Below are positions 1 through 7,081 of a stretch of 13,934 bases of DNA, piece after piece. Origin of the DNA: Thermoanaerobaculales bacterium. Lineage in GTDB: Bacteria > Acidobacteriota > Thermoanaerobaculia > Thermoanaerobaculales > Sulfomarinibacteraceae. The translations under genes were made by a program, and so were the position numbers. Under the pieces are notes generated by a model. That model did no database searches. It was not told the DNA's origin and saw only the letters and a program-made list of their open reading frames with translations. The stretch's first letter is position 1. The number at the start of each line of letters is the position of its first letter. Location: the NCBI GenBank assembly GCA_029938595.1, contig JAOZUP010000038.1, forward strand, positions 2,612 to 16,545, in the 5' to 3' direction.

Positions 1-725
1 GTGATCGGGTAGGCGGTGTCCTTGGCCCGCCTGGGGTCGAACGGCCGAATCTCCACGTCTCCGGACAGGGCGTGCTCCAGCTCCCCGAAGCTCGACAGAA
101 GACCGGCGCCGTAGGCTCGGAGGTCGCCGTCCTCGAACAAAACGCCGTACTCAATGGTGAACCAGTACAACGTCGCCAGCTTCTCCACCTGCTCGTCGTC
201 AGCGGATAGCGAACCCTCACCAATCTTCTGAGACAAATCGGCGAACTCCGGGATGGCGAGCATCGGCGCGTGTCCCATGAGCTCGTGCACAACGTCGGGT
301 TCCGGGGTGTAGAGGGGCTGCGAGTGGTGTCTGATGTACTGGGTCGCGCAGAATACGCGGCGCGACAGTGCACCAAGGAACTCGCGCGCGGAGACCAGAC
401 CCGCCACAGCTTGCAGGCTGAAGCCCGTCCGGTTGGTCAGGAATTGGCTGACGTCAGCGAGTTGGGGAACCGCGTTCGCGGAATAACCGATGTCTCCGGC
501 CACGCCCAGGAACTCGCAGCAGGCGTGGGTGGGATAGAGGGCCGTGAGCTTGTTGAAGACGGTAGCCCAGGTGCCGCGCTCACTTTCGGTGTACTCGACC
601 TGCTGCGGGAGCCGCCCCGAATCGAGCGGCGGCGCCAGGCGCGCAATTTCGTCCCGCCGCTTCCTGTAGTCCGGATCGTTGAATCCGGGATGATCCGCTT
701 CGAGTTCAATGATGTGCTCCGGCAT
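1..725 (-). CDS. phhA: Phenylalanine-4-hydroxylase-like aromatic amino acid hydroxylase (3' end cut by window edge)
   Basis: Non-haem iron, pterin-dependent hydroxylase expected to convert phenylalanine to tyrosine (tryptophan or tyrosine as substrate cannot be excluded) in the cytoplasm. The 241 codons in the window align throughout with the catalytic domain of animal PAH: an opening ELEADHPGF block, THAC, PQLADVSQFL, TQYIRH, YTPEPDVVHELMGH, KLATLYWFTIEYG and AYGAGLLSSFGEL. The iron ligands are visible as H147, H152 and E192, with the same 5 and 40 residue spacing as in human PAH (285, 290, 330). There is no N-terminal ACT regulatory domain; the ORF opens directly in the catalytic fold. The ATG at 725 is preceded by GAGAGGAG at good spacing. 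The C-terminal part, including the oligomerisation tail if present, lies left of the window. It is transcribed divergently from the sigma factor gene. Family assignment is very secure; exact substrate is inferred. Confidence 0.93.
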   Translation of the reverse strand, partial: MPEHIIELEADHPGFNDPDYRKRRDEIARLAPPLDSGRLPQQVEYTESERGTWATVFNKLTALYPTHACCEFLGVAGDIGYSANAVPQLADVSQFLTNRTGFSLQAVAGLVSAREFLGALSRRVFCATQYIRHHSQPLYTPEPDVVHELMGHAPMLAIPEFADLSQKIGEGSLSADDEQVEKLATLYWFTIEYGVLFEDGDLRAYGAGLLSSFGELEHALSGDVEIRPFDPRRAKDTAYPI

Positions 726-811
726 AGGTCTCCTCTCGGGCAACTATGTCACGCCCCGGAAGGAACCACCAAGCCGCAGGCACTTGGCTACCGGGATGCA
801 AGAGATGCAAG

Positions 812-895
812 ATACCGGATACCAGATGCCAGATGCCGGATCAAGTTGCGGCATCTGGTATCTGCGATCTGGTATCTGGCATCCTGTATCCGGGT
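812..895. repeat. Palindromic array of 7-bp words in divergent spacer
   Basis: The stretch is written in heptamers (ATACCGG, ATACCAG, ATGCCAG, ATGCCGG, then on the other side GGCATCT, GGTATCT, GCGATCT, GGTATCT, GGCATCC). Positions 815-842 and 866-893 are inverted repeats, 24 of 28 positions matching, around a 23-nt centre. It lies between the divergent phhA-like and sigma factor genes, so both promoters must lie around or inside it. The remainder of the 726-932 spacer shows only the two ribosome binding sites; I see no convincing -35/-10 pair. Function unknown: cruciform or hairpin, protein binding array, or a passive repeat family. Confidence 0.85.
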
Positions 896-932
896 GACGT
901 TTCGGTTAATCTTCAGGCTGGAGGATCGTCTC

Positions 933-1514
933 ATGGTTGACGACACGAAAGAGGAGGCCCGCGTGCCGACTGCTCTCGCCAATTCCGAAGAACACGAAAC
1001 CATGGGGTGGCTCGAAATGATCTACCGTGAGAACGCTAAGATCGTCCTCCAGGCTGCGTACCGGGTGACCGGAAACGCCGAGGATGCTGAGGACGTGCTG
1101 CAGACAGTCTTCACCCGGCTGGCCCGCCGCACTGAACAGCCTGATTTTTCGACCGGCTCCCGCGCGTACCTCCGCCGGGCCGCGACCAACGCGGCGCTCG
1201 ACATCGTCCAGTCGCGACGCGTCAAGGATGGGGTTTCGCTGGAGATCGCTGGAACAGCCGCAAATCGCGACCCCGCCCCGGAACCGGATCGGCGGCACCT
1301 CGGGCGCGAGCTTCACGATCAACTGCGCAGCGCCCTGACCAGGATCAGCCGGCGCGGCGCCGAGATCTTCGCCCTGCGCTACTTCGAAGACCTCGACAAC
1401 ACCGAGATCGCCGAGATGCTCGGCACCTCGACCAACACCGTGGCGGTGACTCTTCACCGCGCCCGCGCTCGTCTCAAGGAGGAGATGAGCCCATTTTTGG
1501 GAGGACTCCAATGA
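933..1514 (+). CDS. ECF-family RNA polymerase sigma factor
   Basis: Group IV (extracytoplasmic function) sigma factor of 193 aa, the usual size. Region 2 spans about residues 35-97 with the characteristic TGNAEDAEDVLQTVF helix that contacts RNA polymerase core and reads the -10. Region 4 spans about 132-183 with the helix-turn-helix TEIAEMLGTSTNTVAVTLHRARARL that reads the -35. The linker 98-131 is charged and Pro-rich as usual. Start: ATG 933 has GGAGGA seven bases upstream; an in-frame GTG at 963 preceded by GAGGAGG five bases upstream is an equally good alternative that would drop ten residues before the conserved part. The reading frame is open far upstream, but that part is antisense to the hydroxylase gene. 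The stop overlaps the start of the anti-sigma gene (ATGA), implying translational coupling and a sigma/anti-sigma pair. The regulon is unknown. Confidence 0.92.
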   Translation: MVDDTKEEARVPTALANSEEHETMGWLEMIYRENAKIVLQAAYRVTGNAEDAEDVLQTVFTRLARRTEQPDFSTGSRAYLRRAATNAALDIVQSRRVKDGVSLEIAGTAANRDPAPEPDRRHLGRELHDQLRSALTRISRRGAEIFALRYFEDLDNTEIAEMLGTSTNTVAVTLHRARARLKEEMSPFLGGLQ

Positions 1515-4165
1515 CCGATCGCAAGAACGACCCAGATCGCTTGATCGACCTCGCAGCGGCCGAGATTCGCAACGACCGGCTGGACGAAATCTGCGAACGC
1601 CAGGCTACCGATCGCGTGTGGAATAAGCTCTCCACCGAAGTCGAAGGACATCATCCGCTGACCGGTTGCGACGACTTCCAGGCCGAGATCCCGGCGTACG
1701 TGGCCGGCACTCTGCCGGAAGCGCGAGCCCTCCTGATCGGTGACCACACCCGGGAGTGCGTTCCCTGCCGGCGCGTCCTGATGGCGGTGCGGAGCGGCGA
1801 GACGCCAAAGACTCGAACGGGTGGGGTGAAAACCCGGTCTCTCTCCCAAAGCACACTTCTCCGGGTTGCGGCCGCAGTGTTCCTCGTCTTCGGTGGTTTC
1901 GCCGCCGTCCGCCTTGTCGGGGATCTCGCGGCCGATCGCAACCTGCGCGCATCCGTGCAGGTCGTGGCCGGTTCGCTACAGAGAGTGGACGGCAACACCA
2001 GCGCTGCCCTCACAGCGGGACACACGATCTCCTCGGGCCAGATCGTTCGCACCGCCAAGGATTCGGGCGCGTTCTTCCAGCTTGCAGACGGCACTATCGT
2101 CGAGATGAACGAGCGCACCCAGCTCGAGCTCCGTGCCTCGCGCCGCGGCACAACCATCGACCTCGCTCGGGGGAACATCATCGTCCACGCCGCCGACCAG
2201 CACGACGGACGTCTCTTCGTCACCACCAACGACTGCCGGGTGGCGGTCAAGGGGACCATCTTCGCGGTCGACAGCGGCCTCAAGGGCTCCCGCATCTCGG
2301 TGATCGAGGGAGAGGTCGAGGTCCGTGAGGGTTCGGTCAGCGCTCTTCTCTATCCCGGAGACCAGATCACGACGGGTGACCGGTTGCGGCGGGTGCCGCT
2401 CGAGGACGAGATCTCATGGAGCCGGGACGCTGCCAAGCACAAACTCCTCTTGCGCGAGCTCCATCAGCTGCGTCGGGTGGTGGCGGAGGCCGTCGACCAT
2501 CATCCGCCGCGCACTTCGACCACCCTCCTTGATCTGGCACCCAACGACACGATGGTCTACGCCGCGATGCCAAACCTCACCGGTGATCTGGATGCCGCAC
2601 GAACTGCCTTCTACGACCGCCTGCATGACAGCGAGGTGCTGAGCGAGTGGTGGCGCGACCAGGTAGCGGCGAACGGCATCGACGTCCAGATCGACGAGCT
2701 CCTGGATCGCCTGCAACCCCTTGGTGAGGCGATCGGCGCCGAAGCCGTCGTCACGGTGCCGGCATCGATGGTCCACCAAGTGGGTACGCCCCTCTTCATG
2801 GCCGAGCTCGACGATCCAGTGACCTTCCACGAGCTCATGATGACGGTGATCGAAGAGGCCAACGCCGAGTCTGGCGACCACGCAGTGGCCGTCCTGATCG
2901 ACGATCCAGGGACGGCATCGCCCGGGGAGGCCGAGGTGCTCCTGTGGGTGGAGGGCAACCTCTTCGCAGCGACTGGAGATATCGAGGTGCTGCGAAACCT
3001 CGCGCAGCGGGTGGACGACCCCGGCGCCAGAGGTTTCATCGGGAGCACGCTCCATTCCCGTCTCGCGGATGCGTATGGCAATGGAGTCTCCTGGCTCCTT
3101 GGAATTGACCTCGCCGGGGCCATCGCCGAGGCCGCGGTCGAGATGAACACCGAGGAGGCGGAAGCCCTGCGGAGCATGGGTTTCCTCGATGCTGAGACTC
3201 TGGTGGTCGAAAGGCACCGCGACGGCGAGTGGTATGCGACCAACGCCGAGGTGCAGTTCTCCGGCCCGCGGCGCGGTGTCATGGCGTGGCTCGCCGAGCC
3301 CGCCCCCATGGGCAGCCTCGATTTCGTGTCGCCGAGCGCCTACATAGCCGCCTCTGCGGTGACCAAAGATGCCGCCTTGATGTTCGACGATCTGCTGGAT
3401 CTGGTCTCGGCCCAGGACGCGGAGGCCTTCAACCAGCTGAGGAACCTCGAGGGGTTGCTCGGCATCGATTTGCGGAATGATTTGGCCGGGTCCTTTGGCG
3501 GCGAGGCCACCTTTGCCCTCGACGGTCCCGTGCTCCCGATTCCCTCGTGGAAGCTGATCATCGAGGTCTACGATCCCGCAACCTTCGTGCACTCTCTCGA
3601 GCGGGCTCTGGTCCTCGCCAATGTCCGGCTGCGGGCTGAGAACCAGGCCGAGGTGCGCCTCGACGCCCGGTCGGCCGGCGGCCGCACGTACTACACCCTG
3701 ACGCGCGAGGGCCTCGACGGCACGATGGTATTCACCAACGTGGACGGCTACCTGGTGTTGGCGCCGAGCCGCGCCCTCATCGAGCAGGCGATCGACTACC
3801 GCGCCTCCGGCGTCACCCTTCCCGCTTCCAGTGCATTCCGCGCCTTGCTGCCCGCCAACGGCTACACCGACTGCTCGGCCCTGGTCTACCGCGATCTCGA
3901 CGCGCTGATCGGCGCCGTGCCGGAGGAGATGCTCGGCGAGCTCGGGTTTGCCGAAGCCCTGAGCGATGGTCTCGGCAAGGGTCTGGTCTGCGTCTTCGGC
4001 GAAGTAGACCGGGTGACAGCGTCCGCCACCGGCGGCAGCCTCGTGGGGCTGGCATCGACTCTCGGGATTGCCGGTGCCGCCCACGCCGAGAAGCGCGCGA
4101 TCGAGGTGATCGAAGAAATCGAGGAGATCGAAGAGACAGCCCACTCTTCTCACCGGGTTTCATAG
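1511..4165 (+). CDS. Membrane anti-sigma factor with zinc motif, FecR domain and large extracytoplasmic domain
   Basis: 884-aa protein predicted to hold the upstream sigma factor at the membrane. Cytoplasmic part 1-115: H79-x3-C83-x2-C86 is the zinc-associated anti-sigma motif. One membrane helix at about 116-137 (VAAAVFLVFGGFAAVRLV). FecR-type beta domain about 147-290, with VKGTIFAVD (247-255) and VIEGEVEV (264-271) as typical FecR strands. The remainder, about 340-860, is a large region predicted outside the membrane that resembles DUF3352-type proteins (LLGIDLRNDLAGSFGGEATFAL, then KLIIEVYDPATF), and has three similar strand-like openings near residues 342, 606 and 780. This is far longer than a typical anti-sigma factor (200-350 aa). 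The C-terminus ends in IEEIEEIEE and a tail encoded by the 5' arm of the downstream hairpin. Start ATG 1511 overlaps the sigma stop. The anti-sigma role is strongly supported; the ligand of the outer domain is unknown. Confidence 0.85.
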   Translation: MTDRKNDPDRLIDLAAAEIRNDRLDEICERQATDRVWNKLSTEVEGHHPLTGCDDFQAEIPAYVAGTLPEARALLIGDHTRECVPCRRVLMAVRSGETPKTRTGGVKTRSLSQSTLLRVAAAVFLVFGGFAAVRLVGDLAADRNLRASVQVVAGSLQRVDGNTSAALTAGHTISSGQIVRTAKDSGAFFQLADGTIVEMNERTQLELRASRRGTTIDLARGNIIVHAADQHDGRLFVTTNDCRVAVKGTIFAVDSGLKGSRISVIEGEVEVREGSVSALLYPGDQITTGDRLRRVPLEDEISWSRDAAKHKLLLRELHQLRRVVAEAVDHHPPRTSTTLLDLAPNDTMVYAAMPNLTGDLDAARTAFYDRLHDSEVLSEWWRDQVAANGIDVQIDELLDRLQPLGEAIGAEAVVTVPASMVHQVGTPLFMAELDDPVTFHELMMTVIEEANAESGDHAVAVLIDDPGTASPGEAEVLLWVEGNLFAATGDIEVLRNLAQRVDDPGARGFIGSTLHSRLADAYGNGVSWLLGIDLAGAIAEAAVEMNTEEAEALRSMGFLDAETLVVERHRDGEWYATNAEVQFSGPRRGVMAWLAEPAPMGSLDFVSPSAYIAASAVTKDAALMFDDLLDLVSAQDAEAFNQLRNLEGLLGIDLRNDLAGSFGGEATFALDGPVLPIPSWKLIIEVYDPATFVHSLERALVLANVRLRAENQAEVRLDARSAGGRTYYTLTREGLDGTMVFTNVDGYLVLAPSRALIEQAIDYRASGVTLPASSAFRALLPANGYTDCSALVYRDLDALIGAVPEEMLGELGFAEALSDGLGKGLVCVFGEVDRVTASATGGSLVGLASTLGIAGAAHAEKRAIEVIEEIEEIEETAHSSHRVS

Positions 4166-4310
4166 CGAGGGCGGCGAAGAGTAGTCAGATGTTGGGTTTT
4201 TCGCGAATCGGGCGACGCAGGCGTAGTCGCACTGCGGTGAGGAGCACGATTTGCGAAAAGCACGATAGATGGCTGCTATTCGCCGTCCGCAGTAGAAACC
4301 CGGTGAGAAG
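4146..4310 (+). other. 165-nt long imperfect hairpin between anti-sigma gene and ABC operon
   Basis: The ends are a perfect 16-bp inverted repeat: CTTCTCACCGGGTTTC at 4146-4161 and GAAACCCGGTGAGAAG at 4295-4310. Inside, GCG 4165-4167 pairs 4288-4290, then 4170-4210 pairs with 4247-4287 in one unbroken register: 37 of 41 positions pair, 7 of them as G.U on the + strand. An apical stem is formed by CGCAG 4216-4220 with CTGCG 4232-4236 plus GCG with CGC around TAGT. The 5' arm encodes the last residues and stop of the anti-sigma protein; the 3' arm ends 29 bases before the ATPase ATG. There is no T-tract, so it does not look like a simple intrinsic terminator. Possible identities: structured RNA or processing site in a sigma-to-ABC transcript, attenuator, or a MITE-like palindromic insertion with 16-bp terminal repeats. 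No target-site duplication is evident. Confidence 0.8.
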
Positions 4311-4326
4311 TGCGGGCTAATGGCTG

Positions 4327-4332
4327 TATCAT
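4327..4332 (+). promoter_or_regulatory. Possible -10 element (TATCAT) for a leaderless ABC operon transcript
   Basis: TATCAT lies so that transcription would begin at about 4339-4340, which is the A of the ATPase ATG. No Shine-Dalgarno of quality precedes that ATG (only GCGGGG directly against it), consistent with leaderless initiation. No good -35 is visible 16-18 bases upstream, so this is a weak call. Confidence 0.25.
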
Positions 4333-4339
4333 CGCGGGG

Positions 4340-5290
4340 ATGAGTCAGCCAGAATCCTCTTCACCGGCGGCAATCGAGCTTGACGGGCTCACCGTCAACC
4401 TTGGCGGCCGACCAATTCTGGTGGATCTGCGCGCCTCCCTCCGGGGGCGCGCGATCGGTCTCCTCGGTCCCAACGGCGCCGGCAAGACGACTCTCCTGCG
4501 GACGTTACTCGGCTTCTTCCCGCCGACTGCCGGGAGCGCAGAGGTGCTGGGCTTTTCTCTTGCAAACGAGGGCAAGCAGCTCCGCGCCCAAATCGGCTAC
4601 ATGCCCGAGAACGACGCCTACGTGGCTGGCATGACCGCGGTCCACTTCGTGCGGCTGATGGCCGAGCTCAGCGGGCTGCCGCCCGAGCCCGCCCTCGAAC
4701 GGGCGCACGAGACCCTGTTCTACGTCGGCCTCGGCGAGGCGCGCTACCGCAAACTCGGGACCTTCTCCACCGGGATGAAGCAGATGGTCAAGCTGGCGCA
4801 GGCTCTCGTGCACGGCCCGCGGCTGCTTATGCTCGACGAGCCGACCAATGGCCTCGACCCGCCGGCCCGCAAGCGCATGCTCGAGCTGGTGACCGACATC
4901 CGCGACCGCGGCGAAGCCTACATCGTCCTCTCATCCCACCTCCTGCGCGACGTGGAGATGGTGTGCGACGAGGTGATGATTCTCAAGAACGGCCGCATCG
5001 CCGCCACCTGCGACCTCGAGGCTGAGAGAAAGGCCAACCGTTCGTTTGTCGAGCTCGAGCTCCAGGCTTCCAGCGACCAATTTGCCCGCGAGCTGACCGA
5101 GCTGGGCTGTGAGCTTGCCGTGCACGAGACCGGGCGGATGAAGCTGGTGCTGCCGAAGGGGCGAACCGTCCGCGACCTCTACACCGTAGCCGACCGGCTC
5201 GGTGTCGGCATCCGCCACCTCGATCTCAAGCGAGACTCGCTGCAGGACATCTTCCTGCGCGCCATGGAGGACGACAATGGCGGTGTATGA
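4340..5290 (+). CDS. ABC transporter ATP-binding protein (ABC-2 exporter family), first of two
   Basis: Nucleotide-binding subunit of an exporter, 316 aa, cytoplasmic and membrane-associated. Numbering from ATG 4340: Walker A GPNGAGKT 43-50, signature FSTGM 142-146, Walker B LLMLDEP 162-168, D-loop GLDP, H-loop H200 in LSSH. The Q-loop glutamine is replaced by glutamate (YMPEND, E90), which is common in NatA/CcmA-like ATPases of ABC-2 systems. Residues after about 230 form the C-terminal extension usual in these exporters. Start: ATG 4340 is preferred because the ABC fold begins 12 residues later; a GTG at 4310 in frame would add ten residues (MRANGCIIAG) with no family support and begins on the last base of the hairpin. 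The 3' end overlaps the next gene by 14 bases, with that gene's ribosome binding site inside this ORF. Confidence 0.93.
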   Translation: MSQPESSSPAAIELDGLTVNLGGRPILVDLRASLRGRAIGLLGPNGAGKTTLLRTLLGFFPPTAGSAEVLGFSLANEGKQLRAQIGYMPENDAYVAGMTAVHFVRLMAELSGLPPEPALERAHETLFYVGLGEARYRKLGTFSTGMKQMVKLAQALVHGPRLLMLDEPTNGLDPPARKRMLELVTDIRDRGEAYIVLSSHLLRDVEMVCDEVMILKNGRIAATCDLEAERKANRSFVELELQASSDQFARELTELGCELAVHETGRMKLVLPKGRTVRDLYTVADRLGVGIRHLDLKRDSLQDIFLRAMEDDNGGV

Positions 5291-6137
5291 GCGCACCTGG
5301 CGCCGCTACCAGGGCGAGCTCACGTCGTTGCGCCGGCGGTGGCTGGTGGTGACCCGGTACGCGCTTTCCGACACCTTTGCCTCGAGGATCTTCACCGCGT
5401 TCTACGCCGTCTGCTTCCTGCCCTCGGTGGTCGGGCTGTTCTTCATCTACCTCAGCCACAACGCGTCACTCCTCCAGCAGCTCGGCATGCCTGCAGACGT
5501 GATGAGCATCCTGACGGAGAAGTTCTTCATGATTCTCTTCTTGTGGCAGGCGGTACCCGCATTCCTGGTGGCGGTCATCGTGTCGCCGAGCCTGATTGCC
5601 GCCGATCTCTCAAACAACGCCCTCCCGCTCTACCTCGCTCGTCCCATCGATCAGCGAGAGTACGTCCTCGGCAAGATGGCGGTGCTCGCGATCCTTCTCT
5701 CCCCGATGACCTGGATCATGGGTCTCCTGATCTTCGGCCTCCAGGCGTACCTCGAGGGCGGTGGTTGGTGGCTTCAGAACTACCGGATCGGCCTCGCATA
5801 CCTGGTGGGTCATCTCGCGTGGATCGTCGTGATCTCCATGCTCACGTTGGCGATCTCGGCCTGGGTGCGCTTTAAACCGGTGGCCAGGGGTGCGCTCTTC
5901 GGCATCATCTTCATCCTCGCCGGCTTCGCCCAGGCAATGAACGAAGTCACCGGCACCTCGTGGGGCGATCTCCTGAACCTCGTCCGCGCCATCAACAGCG
6001 TGGTCATGTCGCTCTTCGGCGCGCCGACCCCGTCCGGCCTCCCAGTGCTCTTCAACTGGTTGACGCTTGCAGCCGCCACCGCTCTCAGCATCTGGCTCAT
6101 CAACCGTAAGCTCCGCCCCCACGAGGTCGTGCGATGA
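5277..6137 (+). CDS. ABC-2 type permease, partner of the first ATPase
   Basis: 286-aa integral membrane protein. About six hydrophobic helices near residues 39-60, 84-107, 133-156, 171-195, 204-223 and 257-276, with a basic N-terminus on the cytoplasmic side. The segment DLSNNALPLYLARPIDQREYV between helices 2 and 3 is the typical ABC-2 coupling region (loss of storage form: small-residue, LARPI, then a conserved basic/acidic stretch). Start ATG 5277 is chosen because GGAGG lies six bases upstream and because the earlier in-frame codons overlap the ATPase ORF deeply. It overlaps the preceding ATPase by 14 bases and the next ATPase by 4 (ATGA), so all are likely translated in a coupled way. 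The substrate is not evident. Confidence 0.9.
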   Translation: MAVYERTWRRYQGELTSLRRRWLVVTRYALSDTFASRIFTAFYAVCFLPSVVGLFFIYLSHNASLLQQLGMPADVMSILTEKFFMILFLWQAVPAFLVAVIVSPSLIAADLSNNALPLYLARPIDQREYVLGKMAVLAILLSPMTWIMGLLIFGLQAYLEGGGWWLQNYRIGLAYLVGHLAWIVVISMLTLAISAWVRFKPVARGALFGIIFILAGFAQAMNEVTGTSWGDLLNLVRAINSVVMSLFGAPTPSGLPVLFNWLTLAAATALSIWLINRKLRPHEVVR

Positions 6138-7081
6138 GGTCGGACCGCATCGTCTTCACCGATGTCTCGAAGTTCTACGGCGAGGTCCTGGGGGTCAACA
6201 AGGTCAACCTCGAGGTCCGACCGGGTTTGACCGGACTCGTCGGCCCCAACGGTTCCGGCAAGAGCACGCTCATGCACCTCATGACCGGTCTTCTGAGGCC
6301 CAGCCGGGGGAAGATCTCGGTGCTCGGAATCGCCCCAGACCGCCCCGAAGAGCTCTTCCGGATTATTGGTTACTGCACGCAGTACGACAGCTTCCCGAAC
6401 GGCGCCACCGGAATCGGATTCCTCCGCTATGCACTGTCGCTGCACGGGTACTCGAAGGCCGAGATCGACGAGCGGGCATGGGCAGCCATCGAGCGTGTGG
6501 GACTCACGGACGCCGCCCGCCGCCGGATTGCCGGGTACTCGAAGGGAATGCGCCAGCGTATCAAGCTCGCCCACGCCCACTGCCACGACCCGCAGGTTTT
6601 GGTGCTCGACGAGCCGCTCAACGGCCTCGACCCCATGGGGCGGGCCGAGATGATTGACCTCTTCACCGAGCTTGCACGCGAAGGCCGGCACGTGATCGTC
6701 TCCAGCCACATCCTGCACGAGGTGGACCTGATTTCGGACGGCGTCATCATGATTCACGGCGGGGCCATCGTTGCCGAGGGTGAGATCCGCGAGGTGCGCG
6801 GCGAGATCACCTCGCACCCGATCCAGGTCCTCATCCGCTGCGACAAACCGCACGTGGTGGCATCGGAAGTATTCCGCCTCGAGCACGTGGTCGAGGCACG
6901 CATTCTCGAGGACGAGGGGCTGTTGGTGCGCACCCGCGACGCCGACGCCTTTTTCACCGAGGTCAACCGGATCGTCCTCGCCGCCGACGTCGTCGTGGAG
7001 ACGGTGGCGCCGGCCGATGAGAGCGTGCACGCGGTCTATGACTATCTGATCGGCGAAGGCGTGGGGGGAGGGAGCGCATGA
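6134..7081 (+). CDS. ABC transporter ATP-binding protein (ABC-2 exporter family), second of two
   Basis: 315-aa ATPase. Walker A GPNGSGKS 37-44, Q-loop glutamine retained at Q83 (GYCTQYDSF), signature YSKGM 135-139, Walker B VLVLDEP 155-161, D-loop GLDP, H-loop H192 in VSSH. A C-terminal extension after about 205 is typical for drug or antibiotic-type ABC-2 exporters. It differs from the first ATPase in the signature (YSKGM against FSTGM) and in the Q-loop (Q against E), so the two are not recent duplicates. Overlaps the permease before it and the permease after it by 4 bases each (ATGA). It may pair with the first ATPase as a heterodimer, or each may serve its own permease. Confidence 0.93.
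   Translation: MRSDRIVFTDVSKFYGEVLGVNKVNLEVRPGLTGLVGPNGSGKSTLMHLMTGLLRPSRGKISVLGIAPDRPEELFRIIGYCTQYDSFPNGATGIGFLRYALSLHGYSKAEIDERAWAAIERVGLTDAARRRIAGYSKGMRQRIKLAHAHCHDPQVLVLDEPLNGLDPMGRAEMIDLFTELAREGRHVIVSSHILHEVDLISDGVIMIHGGAIVAEGEIREVRGEITSHPIQVLIRCDKPHVVASEVFRLEHVVEARILEDEGLLVRTRDADAFFTEVNRIVLAADVVVETVAPADESVHAVYDYLIGEGVGGGSA

Noticed and set aside
812..895. CRISPR-like array
   Set aside because: Units are 7 bp and contiguous with no spacers.
270..932. Long open frame continuous with and upstream of the sigma factor gene
   Set aside because: It lies antisense to the clearly conserved hydroxylase gene; the sigma fold begins only after 933 and good ribosome binding sites exist at 933 and 963.
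906..1511. 201-aa minus-strand open frame opposite the sigma factor
   Set aside because: Shadow of the sigma gene, no recognisable motif.
2414..4153. 579-aa open frame on the minus strand inside the anti-sigma gene
   Set aside because: His/Gly/Arg-rich composition typical of an antisense frame in high-GC DNA, no recognisable domain, and the + strand product has clear domains.
4146..4310. Insertion sequence or intrinsic terminator
   Set aside because: No transposase, no evident target duplication, and no T-tract after the stem; kept as a long hairpin of unknown role, with a MITE-like origin still open.
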